A stretch of 64,000 nucleotides of DNA from Rhynchosporium graminicola (taxonomy: Eukaryota; Ascomycota; Leotiomycetes; Helotiales; Ploettnerulaceae): the NCBI GenBank assembly GCA_900074885.1, contig FJUW01000036.1, positions 372,001-436,000 of the forward strand, read 5' to 3'. Shown here one piece after another: positions 1-10,983 of this stretch; the first letter of the stretch is position 1, and each line of letters begins with the position of its first letter. The notes beneath the pieces were generated by a model. The model saw only the letters and a program-made list of their open reading frames with translations. It was not told where the DNA came from and made no database searches. Made by a program: the position numbers and the translations under genes.

Positions 1-836
1 CGCAGTTGATTGTTTAACCATTCCAAGAACTGTTGCATGCTTAATCATGATGGTAGACATTGCGCAACCTCGCTCCTTTGAATAGGTGAAGCGGAATCCA
101 GCATTTTGAAAATACGTTGATTTTCTGCAACGCTCTATAAAATAGGAACTCTGAAGCATGGCACCTTTCAAAGGAATGAAAAGCATGGAATCAGACAGCC
201 ATAAGATTCCACATGAATGCATTATTCCTCATTTCGGCATGATCTCGTACTTCAAGACTGGGGAACCCATAAATCGAAGAGGGATAAGTTTTAGTTGAGA
301 CGACCAGTGACGTACGGGAAGTTGCCGATGAAACTGTCCGAAGAGCCTCGAGCCCACACCTCAGTCGATCGGCTTCTCTGCTTGCAATTGCAAGTTTTCT
401 TGAAGATGGAATATGCCTGACTGTATACGTTGATGCGCGAAGATCTACGAGTTTCTTGCTTCATGTTCATCTAATGAGCGGGTGACGATCATCCTTAATA
501 TGATATTGGCACTGACTGTAAGCTAAATCTTGAATCATAATTGCTGTCAGGGAGAAGTTGTGTGACAGCTTGAGCACATAATTTCCGATTGTGAATACCA
601 AAGTCGATATGTCATGACGAGAATTATAGTAGAAGATGATGACTGAGTGTTTTAATTGAACAGCGCAGTGATTTTAACACAAATCCTCATGATGTACTCT
701 GAGTGACTTGAAGTAGGCTTGAATCAAACCAAGTCGAATACGCTAAATTTAGCGTTGAGCTAAGTACTACCTTACGAAAGTGCACTGGCAAAAGGAACCT
801 TCCGAGACCTATTATCTGACGGTCCTGCTTCTGTAT

Positions 837-883
837 AATCGCGCACCTAGTGCGAATCGATCAGGTTTCGTAGGTGCGCGATT
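837..883. repeat. Perfect 13-bp inverted repeat (hairpin-capable)
   Basis: The left arm AATCGCGCACCTA (837-849) is perfectly repeated in reverse complement at 871-883, with a 21-nt spacer. A few further bases next to the spacer also pair (CGAA with TTTCG). It could fold as a cruciform or RNA hairpin. No neighbouring gene explains it. Confidence 0.6.
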
Positions 884-1918
884 GGTACCTAGAATCGAGA
901 ATCACTAAAGGGACGGATCCCTAACGGTTCAAAAGTAAGAATGTTCTTATGAGGGGGAATAGTTTAAGAGCTAAGATTAATACTAGATAAAAATGCGAGG
1001 CAAGAGTAAAACTCTCTGAATTATCCCTCACCGACTTCCCTAGATTATCAGTAGCTGTACCTGCTCAGAGCTTACTTTCACTAAATTGACTGAATCTCAA
1101 CTCCTTTGAACTACTACTCTAAACTCGATGCGCTAGCGTCGGTACCGGAATATCTCGAGCAGAGAAAACCAGGGCGAGGGATGCTTAAGTTGCCTGAAAG
1201 TATCTAAGACATCGTCTGATCCTCCCCTACACTCGCATCGAACGGCCCGCACCATCGTGAAAGCTTGTGGACTAACAACAACACGCTACAGCATGAGAGC
1301 GCCGGACAAGTCAGTAAGATCTCTATAACAAGCTACAGAAAGCAGATTATTCTCTAAAGAAGTTACACGTCCGGAGAGATTCAAATCAGTTCACACGATA
1401 AACAGAATACCTGGCGTTTGGAACGTTAGATTCCAGGTAGTCAAACAAAAGAATAACTTCCGAGATATTGTGAAATTTACGCAACGAGCGTTCCCTGAGC
1501 TTCTTGAAGTATAGCCCTCCTACCCAGGTGCTCTTTTCGTAGTCACTACGATCAGCAAGCCAAACCAATTACACACAGCGACGAAGTATTGCTGGATCAG
1601 TGACTTCCCTCCCAGTTGGATAATTACAATGACGATAACGTGAAACCTGGTCAAGAAAGAGGGGTTTCCTCAAACATCTACTTTTGAGTCTACTTTTCCC
1701 CTTATCCTTCTCATTCACCACCTCCCACCCGATTCCTGTATGTCAAGCTTCCCTGCAACTTGCCGAAGTCTGCTGCTATCAAGGACACATTCCATCATTC
1801 GATCGCACCAGCATTACAAACGCTGTCAAGACCCTAGGCCCGCAATCCGTGAATGAATCATAGAATAAAGACCAAAGCGTAGGCTATGTGAAGGATTAGA
1901 AAGAAGAGAGTCGTGATG

Positions 1919-1980
1919 CATACATACATACATACATACATACATACATACATACATACATACATACATACATACATACA
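1919..1980. repeat. (CATA)n microsatellite
   Basis: About fifteen near-perfect tandem CATA units. Short frames across it translate as repeated MYVC or cysteine/leucine strings and are not genes. Confidence 0.95.
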
Positions 1981-2093
1981 AGTACATACATAGCTTCCTT
2001 TTCATGTTCGGCAAGAACAGCATACTTCGGTTGACCGTAGGCATTGTAGTGCGTTAGAATCGTGTGCCTCTTTTTATTAATGCAGGAGAGGCT

Positions 2094-2147
2094 GGTAGGT
2101 AGGTAGGTAGGTAGGTAGGTAGGTAGGCAGGCAGGTAGGTATGTAGG
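2094..2147. repeat. (AGGT)n microsatellite
   Basis: About thirteen tandem AGGT units with a few G-to-C and G-to-T interruptions. It lies only about 110 bp from the CATA tract. Confidence 0.9.
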
Positions 2148-2488
2148 GAGAGGTGAGAAGTACTTCAGTTCAGGCAAGGTAAGATTGATTTTAGAGAGCT
2201 GGACTCGTCAATCTATTTGTCTAACATGAGAATGTGCATGAGAATATTTATGTGTATGTGGGTTTATGTGTAGTGGTGGCTGGAGGAAGTAGCGGGGAAC
2301 GATGGGCATGAATGTTTCGGTATATAGATTTTGATCTGTATAGGCCAGAAAAGGACCTTTCACTTATTAGTAGGAAAGACTTGGGAAGAGCAGCTAGATC
2401 TGTAATTAAAACTCCTTCTGTAATAAGCTCTACGATTTGATGTAGTGAGGACCATGTAAATGCCATACACGAACTTGTTAAGAGCTCT

Positions 2489-3960
2489 TCACTCATCCAT
2501 CCCAAAAGCCTTCAAAGCTGCCAGAGCGACAGGTGCATATGTCAAGATCCTGCTATGTTCTACTCACACACATTAGAAAACACCCCTAACTCATGTTTTA
2601 TCATCTCTTCTCTCCTCATCATACACTAGAGAAAAAAAGAAGAAAAAGAAATAAGAAGACTCACGACCATGCCCAACAATCTCCTCTCTAATAATCTTCT
2701 CCCGATCGACCTTCCACGTACTAACAAAACTCCCATCACCCATATCAACCGTCGATCGAGCTTTCATCTTCCTAAACAAGTCAACATCCATCCCATCCTC
2801 CATTGTAGCATTCGCCGCCGTTCTAAACAAGTCCTCAGAATGCGTCCATGGAATCTCAGGATCGTCTTTTGAATGTATGATAAACAATCTCAATTTCTTG
2901 CTGAGTCTGACTGTATTCGCGATACGTCTGTAAGACGGCCATTCATCAACTACGTAACTCGCTAACAGTCTTTGTAAAGCAGGATGGCGTCCGAACGGCG
3001 CCAATATCGGGATGAAGCCCAGTAGAGAATACCCGGTAAGGAGTTCTGGGATGCTTGTGAATCCTGCGACGAGAACCACGCCGGCAAAATCCCTACCAAG
3101 AGAGGCAAAATGCTCGACGACGGCGGATGTAACTGCTGTGCCAAGACTTTGTCCTACGATGACTATTCTATCTGAGGGGATCTGCGCGACTTGGAGAGCC
3201 CAGTTCACAGCGGCGATGCCGTCGATAATGACGCCAGACTCGGTGGGAGAACCAGTTGAGAGACCGAATCCTCGGTAGTCGATTGTGAGGATGTGGATGT
3301 TGGACGTGCTGCCATCTGAGAGGGAGCGGTAGGAATCAGTTCGCCAGCCTTGAGCTACTGTTCCTGCATTCTGTAGAGGTTAGCTGTGAAAATCTAGCTT
3401 GGGAAGGGAGATTGTACCCCGTGAACTGAGACACGTTAGCTGGGTATGCGGGTGTATACGAAAGAGGAGGTACTTGCAATTGATTATCAGACGAGCAACT
3501 GGATCATTTTTGAGCAGTTCAAAGGCGAGGGTTTTGGTGATGTCTTCTGCGCAGCCTGATGGTTGTTGGAGGATCTCAGCTTCATGCTTTGCGTAGAGAC
3601 CTAACGGCATCACATGCCAGGCATAGATGGTTTCGCCATCTGGTGTGGAGAAGTTGAAGGGTGTGATTTGATTCTCTGGAAGATGTTTAGCATTGGGATT
3701 ATCTTTCTATGGGATTGTAGTACCGACTCGCAAACCCAAACTGCTCTGGCTTGTTGATATCTACCCACCATGCTGTATGAAGCTTGTGGACGTAGATGAC
3801 GCTGGAAGAATCAGTGATTGAGACTTTGATATCGTGTGAGGGATTCTTACTGCCGTTGAAGCCATGGATTTGTGACTGCTATCAAGGCCAACGTGTATAA
3901 TGCTATTCCTGAGAATAGTAGCAGGTAGGCTTTCTTGAAAATGGGTGTCAGAGGAGGCAT
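2489..3960 (-). CDS. Membrane-anchored alpha/beta hydrolase (ABHD12-like)
   Basis: My model has six exons, complement(2489..2559, 2665..3370, 3418..3425, 3478..3675, 3728..3801, 3851..3960), giving 388 aa. The protein starts MPPLTPIFKK and has one hydrophobic segment at about residues 12-31, read as a signal anchor. It then carries the oxyanion-side motif FHGNAG, an LTIDYRGFG strand and the nucleophile elbow GQSLG (Ser about 205). The end, RILTYAPVALAALKAFG, bears the catalytic-histidine region. The family comprises serine hydrolases of lipids or acyl groups at membranes; the substrate here is unknown. One intron is GC-AG, one exon is only 8 nt, and the 3727 donor reads GTCGGT. These choices were made because they alone keep the frame and restore family motifs. 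The gene is divergent from SWC3. Confidence 0.85.
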
Positions 3961-4645
3961 TTTCTTTCCACCTGGGTAACTGAAAGGGATTCTGGAGACT
4001 CATGTCAGAAACCAACATAGAAAGGGCCGAGAAACAAGATACTCGGTTCCCTCAATATGATCATAGATTACAGGCAAATATCGACAGACAATTTCTGCCT
4101 TGTTGTTGCTGTAAATGTCAATATAAGAGCGTCTCAACACGTGAAATTTGAAGCATGAAAGAGGAAAACACTTACTTACATGCTATGCTGTGAAGCACAC
4201 AAGGCTCCGGGATCTATCTCCCTTAGATGGGAGTGATATGTCTATTCTCTTCAGCGTCTTCTCCTTCAATCAGATCATTCTACAATTTCATCAATCATGT
4301 GTTATATCTGGCGTGTTGTTGTGGTGGTGGTGGTCTGTCCACGCTACAGTACAATATTATAGCTGCAATGGACTCGGCAGGCGCACATGTTCAGTTCATG
4401 GTTCGCCTCGCGGCCTCGCCTCGCCGCCGCACCACTTGAACTCCAAACCTCATTCCTCCCTGCCTACCCGCGAACCCCCAACTCTACTCTACAATATCTG
4501 CATCCCGCGTCTCCTCTCCCACGACTTTTCCTGTGCAAACCTCACTGAACTTCGAGACGTGTCTTTCACTTCACTTCTTAACGCCATATCTATAAATCTT
4601 CTTCACAGCTGTTGATCAGTACAGTATTACAGTCCAACCACGGCA
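3961..4645. promoter_or_regulatory. Divergent promoter region, hydrolase / SWC3
   Basis: A 685-bp gap lies between the start codons of two divergently transcribed genes. It has a GTTGTTGTGGTGG purine/pyrimidine-skewed tract near 4314 and a long CT-rich stretch (about 4430-4560) just upstream of SWC3, as is common in fungal promoters. No specific factor site is asserted. Confidence 0.5.
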
Positions 4646-6448
4646 ATGGAGAGGAAAAGGAAGCTTCCTGCTCGCGCTGCCCGTGGTCTAGAGCCAGCAA
4701 GCAAGAAAAGAACCTCAACTCCCCCAGAACAGCCTATCGCGACACCAACACCTCCACCACCTCCTCCTCCAGTAGAAGAGACTCTACCACGAAGTATTGC
4801 GCCTGGAAAGCCATTACCTACAGTTGAAGAGCCTCAGCCAGAAAACCTGCCAGCAAGCCTGTACCAGACAATCCCAGAGAGGTAAGGCGGCCAAGAAATA
4901 TCTTCCTCTTCAAAAGTATGCCTGCTGACAGCACTGGTTAGCGGAGTCTTGGTAGAATCATTACAGAGATCACGGCAGAAATGGCTGAGCGAAGGTATAT
5001 TCGAGCGGTACTGGACCAAACCCACGAAGAAGAAAGGCGCTCCAGATGCACCACCAGACAACCCCCCAAAAGAATCCATGACCAAGCTCGGGAGCTGCTC
5101 AATTACAGTCGAACCACACACCCTCGAAGCGACGATGTATGCTATCAAAGATCCGACTCCGAAACCTCTCCTAACTACACTGCCGCCTCAGCAACAGATG
5201 TACCGTCCTATCATACAATACGGCCCACCTGGTGGAGTGATGCCACCAAATCCTCCTCCGCCTGCGCCTCCGGCTGTAATACAGCAAGTCCAGCAGAGGC
5301 AAACGCCGCCAGTTCCACAAGCTTCACCGAGATCGCAAGTGCAGAATACGACTACAGCTCCTCCAGCAACATCCTCTTCCAATACACCACTTAACACTAT
5401 ACCCAATGGCCATCGCCCCACGCCTAATCAACCTTCCTCTACGACCAACAACCCTCAACCCGCACCGGCCACAAACAACAAAAGCACAGATCCAGTCATT
5501 CAAATGCTAGCCGAGCGAGCGGCGACAGATCCAAGCTTGAAAGCTCTGATGCGGATAGTAGCAAATGGGGAAGCCTCCGCAGAAGAACTAAAGAGATTCC
5601 AAAGTCATATCGACGAGCTTACAGAGCTTACACGAGTTCAGAAAGCGCGGCAGGCTGCTGAAGCCGTAACTACACCTACGAGTCGAGGACCTCCACAGAT
5701 GAACGGAAATTCCACGCCCAAACCTATCCCCGCATCGCATCAACCATCATCAATCAAAGTAGCTCCCAAACCTCCACCACCAGCTTCAAATCCTGCCCCC
5801 CAATCCCAACCTCAACCCCAAGCTCTCCGCTCCAAAGGGCCTCTCCCAACCACTAAACCCGACATCGCAGGCGTAGTATTCGAATTCACCGGCGGTAACG
5901 GCGACCGGTACTCGTTCCCGAAATTCAGCATTCTCGAAACTCGCCCATCCGGAGAAGTAATCGCCTCCTTCCTTATTGTTCGAAAAGGCTCCACCAGCGA
6001 TGACTCGAGGAGTTATGATCCAGAACTAGATTATTACCAGCCGGTTACGATTAGAATACATGCGCATCAAGCGCGACAATTGGATGCCCTGCAGAAGGTC
6101 GTGGAGCGACCCGAGGAGGTTAGGAGGTATATGAATGATGTTATGGATAAGGCGACGAGAGCAGAATATGTACTTTTGGCGATGAGGTTGCCGAAGGATG
6201 GGGAGGGGGAGAACCAGAAAGAGAAAGAGAAAGAGAAAGAGAAAGAGAAGGAGAAGGAGAAGGAGAAGGAGAAAGAGAAGGAGAAGGAGAAGGAGAAGGA
6301 AGGAGAGGAGGGGCAGAAGATGGATTATCAGGTTACCCCCTGGGCGACGACGATGACTACGCCGGCGGTGATGAGTAAGGTCAAGCCGGTCAAGAAAGTG
6401 CTTACGGAAGACGAGGTGTATCAGAATTTCATTGCGAGCGTTTCGTGA
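4646..6448 (+). CDS. SWC3: SWR1 chromatin-remodelling complex subunit Swc3
   Basis: Two exons, 4646..4881 and 4942..6448, encode 580 aa; the 60-nt intron is GTAAGG...TTAG. The N-terminal block around the splice junction (IPESGVLVESLQRSRQKWL, followed by IFERYWTKP) is the diagnostic Swc3 domain. A long proline/glutamine/serine-rich linker follows. Next is a conserved C-terminal region from about FEFTGGNGDRYSFPKF to TRAEYVLLAMRLP. Swc3 belongs to SWR1, which exchanges H2A for H2A.Z in the nucleus. A run of Lys-Glu repeats (bases about 6219-6300) interrupts the C-terminal tail and is probably a slippage-prone expansion. The family assignment is strong; the exact role of Swc3 within SWR1 is only partly known. 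Confidence 0.9.
6219..6301 (+). repeat. Coding GAGAAA/GAGAAG repeat (Lys-Glu tract)
   Basis: Thirteen to fourteen alternating GAG/AAA or GAG/AAG units lie inside SWC3 and encode an uninterrupted KE polyampholyte. Synonymous AAA/AAG alternation suggests the tract is not brand new. Confidence 0.9.
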
Positions 6449-7354
6449 AGTGGTTAAACAGGACACACGAGATTGATATTCAATGATTCCTAGGATTAGG
6501 TGATACAATTACACGCGTAGCGCTGTACACGCGTAGCGCTGGATTGAGGACGACAACGAGAGACAGCGTGGAATTTTTGATTACGGAATGGAAAAACCGA
6601 TACGTTATGATATGTTCGATGTAATGATGGCGCCAAGAGACAAAGTCGTACTTCCCTCCTTTACATAGCTAGCTAATGAGCGAGCGAGGGCATGGATATC
6701 TTTTAGATGCTCAAAGCACTGGGTCGAAGCCTGGCCTGGGACGAAATTCATTCTGGCTCGCTCTGCGAAAGGACTCTTGGGATCATGAGACGACATGCAT
6801 GATGTGGAAGGGGACTACTTAATGTATGTATGCTAGAAGATGAATAGCTAGGTAATGAATGCAAATAAAGCGTGGTTAGGGGACTACGTCTCTCAAAAGA
6901 ATGCGAATTTATCGGGATGACTGATTGTTCATTCGTCGGTTATCATTCGTGAATTATCCACCTAGGGTAAGGGGCGCTTTTGGATGGTTGTGCTTTATTG
7001 TATCGGGATCCGAATCATCTGATCGCCTTCGTCGAGTGTATACCTATATTTATGGATGTATGCCTGGAAGTGACGATGTAAAAAAGGAAGATGTAGACAC
7101 TTTCGATAGATTCATGCACGGAATTTACAGTTCTCCATTCATTCTCTGCAAGAGTTTCGCTAGTTGTTTTTTGGGGGTATTCATAAGCCGGCAAGCCATG
7201 CAAGCAAGCACTCTCCTACCTACCATCCCCTCCTCCATCCCTTTCACTATCATAACCTTCGTCAATTCATTTCATTTGATTCTTTTCATCCCTTCCTTCC
7301 TTCTTTTCTTTCCCCCTCCCCATAACTTAAGCTCAAGCCCAAGCCCAAAGTCCG
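6449..7354. other. Convergent intergenic region SWC3 / NMT
   Basis: This 3'-to-3' spacer of about 900 bp has no convincing gene. A CT-rich stretch lies at about 7200-7400, and a tandem 15-bp repeat lies just after the SWC3 stop (6511-6541). Polyadenylation signals for both genes presumably lie here but were not resolved. Confidence 0.5.
6511..6541. repeat. Tandem 15-bp direct repeat
   Basis: ACACGCGTAGCGCTG occurs at 6511-6525 and again at 6527-6541, separated by one base. Each unit contains the palindromes ACGCGT and AGCGCT. It lies about 60 bp past the SWC3 stop codon. Confidence 0.85.
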
Positions 7355-9159
7355 TCACAACATCACAACACCCACCCCACTCCCTCCCTTCTCATCAACC
7401 CTATTTCGCTTATCCACACCTCCCGCAATCGGATTCGTGTTATAATTATACAAATAATAATGTAACTGACCATCTCCCGCGCCGAATTTCTGATCCTCCA
7501 AAAACAGCGTGTTGTCCAGCAACGTCAGGGCATTGAATACGTCGAACTTGTATTTCTTGGCGAGGATTAGGGCGTCGTTCATCAGAGCGTTGAGGCGGGT
7601 TTTGAGGTCGGAACGGGTGTATTGAGGGGACAAGCCGTGTTCTGTGGCATAGTAGAAGAGGTAGGCTGCGCGGACGTTTTTGTGGGACGCGTTGTTGATG
7701 ACGGAGGATTCGAGGATGTAGAAGGAGAAGAAGTCCGTTAGGGCGTGCGTTGAGGGGTCCTGGTTGGCAGTGTTAGTTTCGTGCATGGAAATAGAGGGAT
7801 GCTGAGGGTGACTTACTTCGACGACGTAGGACCAGACTACTTGATCACCTGGAGTATCCTTCTTGTATAAGAGCCAATGCACGACTTCTTCCCTGGTGAA
7901 CACTGGAGCCATATCGAATTTCTCCAAGTAGCGCTTCAAGAGGGAAAGAACACCATCGACATCCTCCTCCTCCATAGGCCGTAAATTCTTCGTAGACGTA
8001 TGATCTGGTAAAGCGTACTTTCGGATCTGGTACGAGGGTTTGCTGTTCGCGGGCAAGGGACTGAATCCGACCTCGTACAGCTTCTGCCAATCGATGGATC
8101 GGTGGAAGTATCTACAAGTGCTGACTGGCTTTGGTAGAACGACACCACCAGTGTAGATAGCTTGCCAGGTCTTCAGAAGGTAACACCTGCGGGTGATCTC
8201 CTTGATGAGGACTGGAGCCATTCGTTTTGAGCGTAATTTCTTATGGACGACCATGAAGTTAACTTCGGATGCGCTGAGGACCTTCTTTCGGACTCGTAGA
8301 GCAACGGGAATAGCTGAGATGAAAGCTACCAATTTGCGAGATGCCGAGGCCCGTATGCCAACATGCCATTCTTTGGTCCAACCAGGACACATCAAAGCCC
8401 TACGCCAGTCAATAAACGCCAATTGATCCAGCATGCACGTACATACCATCTAAGAAACGATTCCGAGTAGTTGAACCTGAACATAGCCTCGTCATCCTCA
8501 ACATAGTGTCCATAAAGCAGGGAAAATAGCTCCTGGATCTCCTCCTCCTTCGTCAAATCCATTGTGACCCATTCAAAGCCCGGCAACAAAGCTCCAGGTT
8601 CCTTCGGCACCTTCTCAATATCCACAATCTTGAATGGGCCTTCCTCAACCGGCTCGGTAGTCTCCCCAAACTTCGGGACCGGCTGCGTCTGCCAGAACTT
8701 GTAATTCGCCATATCCTTAACATTCTTCCCACTGCTTGCCAGCCCGGTCATGATTTCTTCGAGATTGAGCTTCTTCATAGCTTCTTGCAGTTTCGCGTCT
8801 GAAAGAGAAGTGGAAGAGTCTACGCCCAATTGTTGTGCTAGCGCGGGATTCATCTTGAGGATTTCTTGGATTTGAGAGACGTTGAGGCCGCTGACTGCTT
8901 TGTCAAGATCATCTCTGGTAGCATCGCCAGAGCCTGAACTGGATCCCCCACCTCCAAGTGCTGCCTTGACGCGCTTCCTTTTCGATTTCTTCTTCTTGCT
9001 TGCTGCTGTTGTCCCGGGAGCTGTGTCTGGAGCTATGTCCTCCTCTGCTTCTTCTTCGTTGTCTGAATCGACTTGCGCGGTACTTGTGGTTTCGGGGTCA
9101 TCTGAGGGTGCTTTGCCTTTGCCGGCGGCGTCTTTTGGGGGTTTGGACTCGTCTGCCAT
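7355..9159 (-). CDS. NMT1: Glycylpeptide N-tetradecanoyltransferase (N-myristoyltransferase)
   Basis: Three exons, complement(7355..7759, 7817..8399, 8447..9159), encode 566 aa. The N-terminal tail is acidic and then lysine-rich (KKKKSKRKR, about residue 55), which in this family aids ribosome association. The catalytic fold follows: [22 protein letters not shown] joined across an intron to [22 protein letters not shown], and the signature KFGAGDG. The chain ends GVVML, and the free C-terminal carboxylate acts as catalytic base in NMTs. The enzyme transfers myristate from myristoyl-CoA to N-terminal glycine, in the cytosol (EC 2.3.1.97). I chose the start MADESK. An in-frame ATG at 9288 would add 43 residues unlike the family. 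A likely substrate, the Rtc5-like protein, is encoded at 37.9 kb. Confidence 0.96.
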
Positions 9160-9547
9160 TCTGGTGTGTACTTGTGGGAAGTTGCTTAGTAGATGTTTTG
9201 TAGAAAAGAGGGATGCTTGGAACTGGTGGTGGGGTAAACAAAAGGTGGATCCAGCGCTAATAGTGGCATGGTCACGTGAAACGTTCATTTACTTAGGGCG
9301 AAGGTACTGATATATTGAAGCGTAGGGGAGAAGAGAGATAACGAGCGATGACGATGGGATGGGAATTGTAATTAGTGCTGTCATCATGAGTGTTCATGAC
9401 TTTGCCGAGTAATGAAGGTAAAGCTCTGGCGATTGACGAGCTTTATAGCTCCTGGACTTTTTATATTAAGCAGCAACGACCATCTATCAACCTATTCGCA
9501 AGAAGTCATAACCGTAGATTCTAAATACATTTCCCAATCTCTACAAC
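9160..9547. promoter_or_regulatory. Gap containing the NMT1 promoter
   Basis: A 388-bp gap between the NMT1 start and the stop codon of the upstream minus-strand hydrolase. It must hold the NMT1 promoter and the terminator of the hydrolase. No individual element is called. Confidence 0.4.
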
Positions 9548-10983
9548 TCAATTCTTCGACAGTTTCTTGGTCTTCTCAACCATCCCGATAATCATACTAT
9601 CATGCCACTCCCACTCCTCCAACATGAAAACATGCCCACTCCCTTCCTTGATCTCACTCGTCCCCGGCTCCAAATACTCAATCAGTTTCCTACCATGCGG
9701 AACACTGATCATATTATCTCTCGTACCATGAAGAACCATGATCCTCTCCCTCCCCACTTTATCACCGATCTCCTTTAACTGTTCTGGGCTCTTATTATGC
9801 CATCCAGCGGCAATAGCTTGCATGACAAATCCCTTACGAGTAAAGCTCTCGAGATCAAGACGTTTCGTCAATTCTTGCGCGGCAAAACGCTCATAGTTTG
9901 TGCTGAACATTCCGTATTTCCCGGATGGTGGGAGGACGACGCCAGGAGTGGAAGAGTCAGGAACGATGGTGTCATCTGGTGAATCGAGCCAAGAGTCTTT
10001 AAAGAGCATTTTGGCGCCGTCAGAGACAGATTGGTCGAGTGTCTTTGGGATAAACATCCGTATGCGGGTGGACATGTTTTCCATAAAAGTAGTGGTATTT
10101 TCTATGGCTGCGGCTGTAGAGATGAGGTTTAGACAGGCGATGCGTGCTGGTACTAGGTAGGCCTGTATTCATCTAAGATTGGATGAATTGAACAGTGGAG
10201 TTGGGGACGGGAGACGTACGAGTTCCTGTGCGATCATTCCACCCATCGATACGCCTGATACGTGAAGTTGACGTTCTTCTGTCCAGCCGAGATGGTCTAA
10301 GAGCTCGATTAGATCTTTGGCCATTTCGCTGGTGGAATAGCGCATGAATGGCTTCTCTGATTTTCCCATTCCTATGAAGTTTTACTAGCTGTTTAGATGG
10401 ATAAGACAGGTATCTGGGCCGTACCTCGATTGTCGTAGATGAGACTCGAGTACTTATCTCCTTCATCATGACCGAATCTCTTGGTTTGTCTTTGCCACGA
10501 TGACTTACATATATCGTTAGCACCTCCAAAAGGAGAACACAAGACGCCCATAAGCATACCTTAACAGTGCCTAACCCCATAATCCACTGGAAATTTACAA
10601 AGTCAGCTCTGACACGTGATAGGCCTCCAAGTCTGGGATTCGGGAATGGTGCCCAAAGACCGGAAACACTTACCACCATCTTCGTAACTCCCTTTCCATG
10701 CACTTCCCAATCAATATTGATCGGTCCGCCACGCTCCGCAGCAACGGGAAGCTGTCCGCTCTGCGTAGGTGTGAGGTTCCATACTGTGTCCGGGTAAGAA
10801 GGATGAGCGAGGATTTCCGCAACGCGTGGTCTTCTCCTTGGGTCTGCCCTGTGGCTCGTTAGCGAAGTTATGGATGGCTTCTATATAAACCTACATGTTG
10901 ATTTTCTTATCTTCCGGAATCTTGGGGGCGCGATGGAGGAGCAGGTCGTTGGGATGGAAGCCGAGGCTAAAGACCGATATCAC
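9548..10983 (-). CDS. Alpha/beta hydrolase, 5' end unresolved
   Basis: Six exons are supported: complement(9548..10162, 10220..10371, 10425..10503, 10560..10586, 10674..10848, 10895..about 10983). The reading runs from [10 protein letters not shown] through [10 protein letters not shown], the core WIMGLGTVK (a 27-nt exon), YDNRGMGKS, the nucleophile elbow GVSMGG, and a C-terminal acid/histidine pair ([22 protein letters not shown]). It is a soluble single-domain hydrolase of a fungus-wide family whose substrate I do not know. No ATG lies in frame between the first recognisable codon (GTG, 10983) and an in-frame TGA at 11031. Translation therefore starts in an unseen upstream exon or the start has been lost. 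The short introns are all GT-AG. Confidence 0.8.

Larger units (their letters stand above)
1..2488. other. Intergenic region, no gene seen
   Basis: No open frame here looks like protein. The short frames between 1386 and 2505 are low-complexity or translate microsatellites. The stretch holds a 13-bp perfect inverted repeat (837-883) and two tetranucleotide microsatellites (1919-1980 and 2094-2147). It ends at the stop codon of the first minus-strand gene. Confidence 0.6.

Noticed and set aside
1826..2177. Overlapping minus-strand frames rich in MYVC and Leu/Pro repeats
   Set aside because: They are translations of the CATA and AGGT microsatellites, with no independent coding signal.
6026..6508. 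Minus-strand frame of 160 aa with a long leucine run
   Set aside because: It is the antisense of the SWC3 Lys-Glu tract and C-terminus.
8882..9310. Plus-strand frame of 142 aa with hydrophobic look
   Set aside because: It is antisense to the NMT1 N-terminal exon, whose family match is unambiguous.
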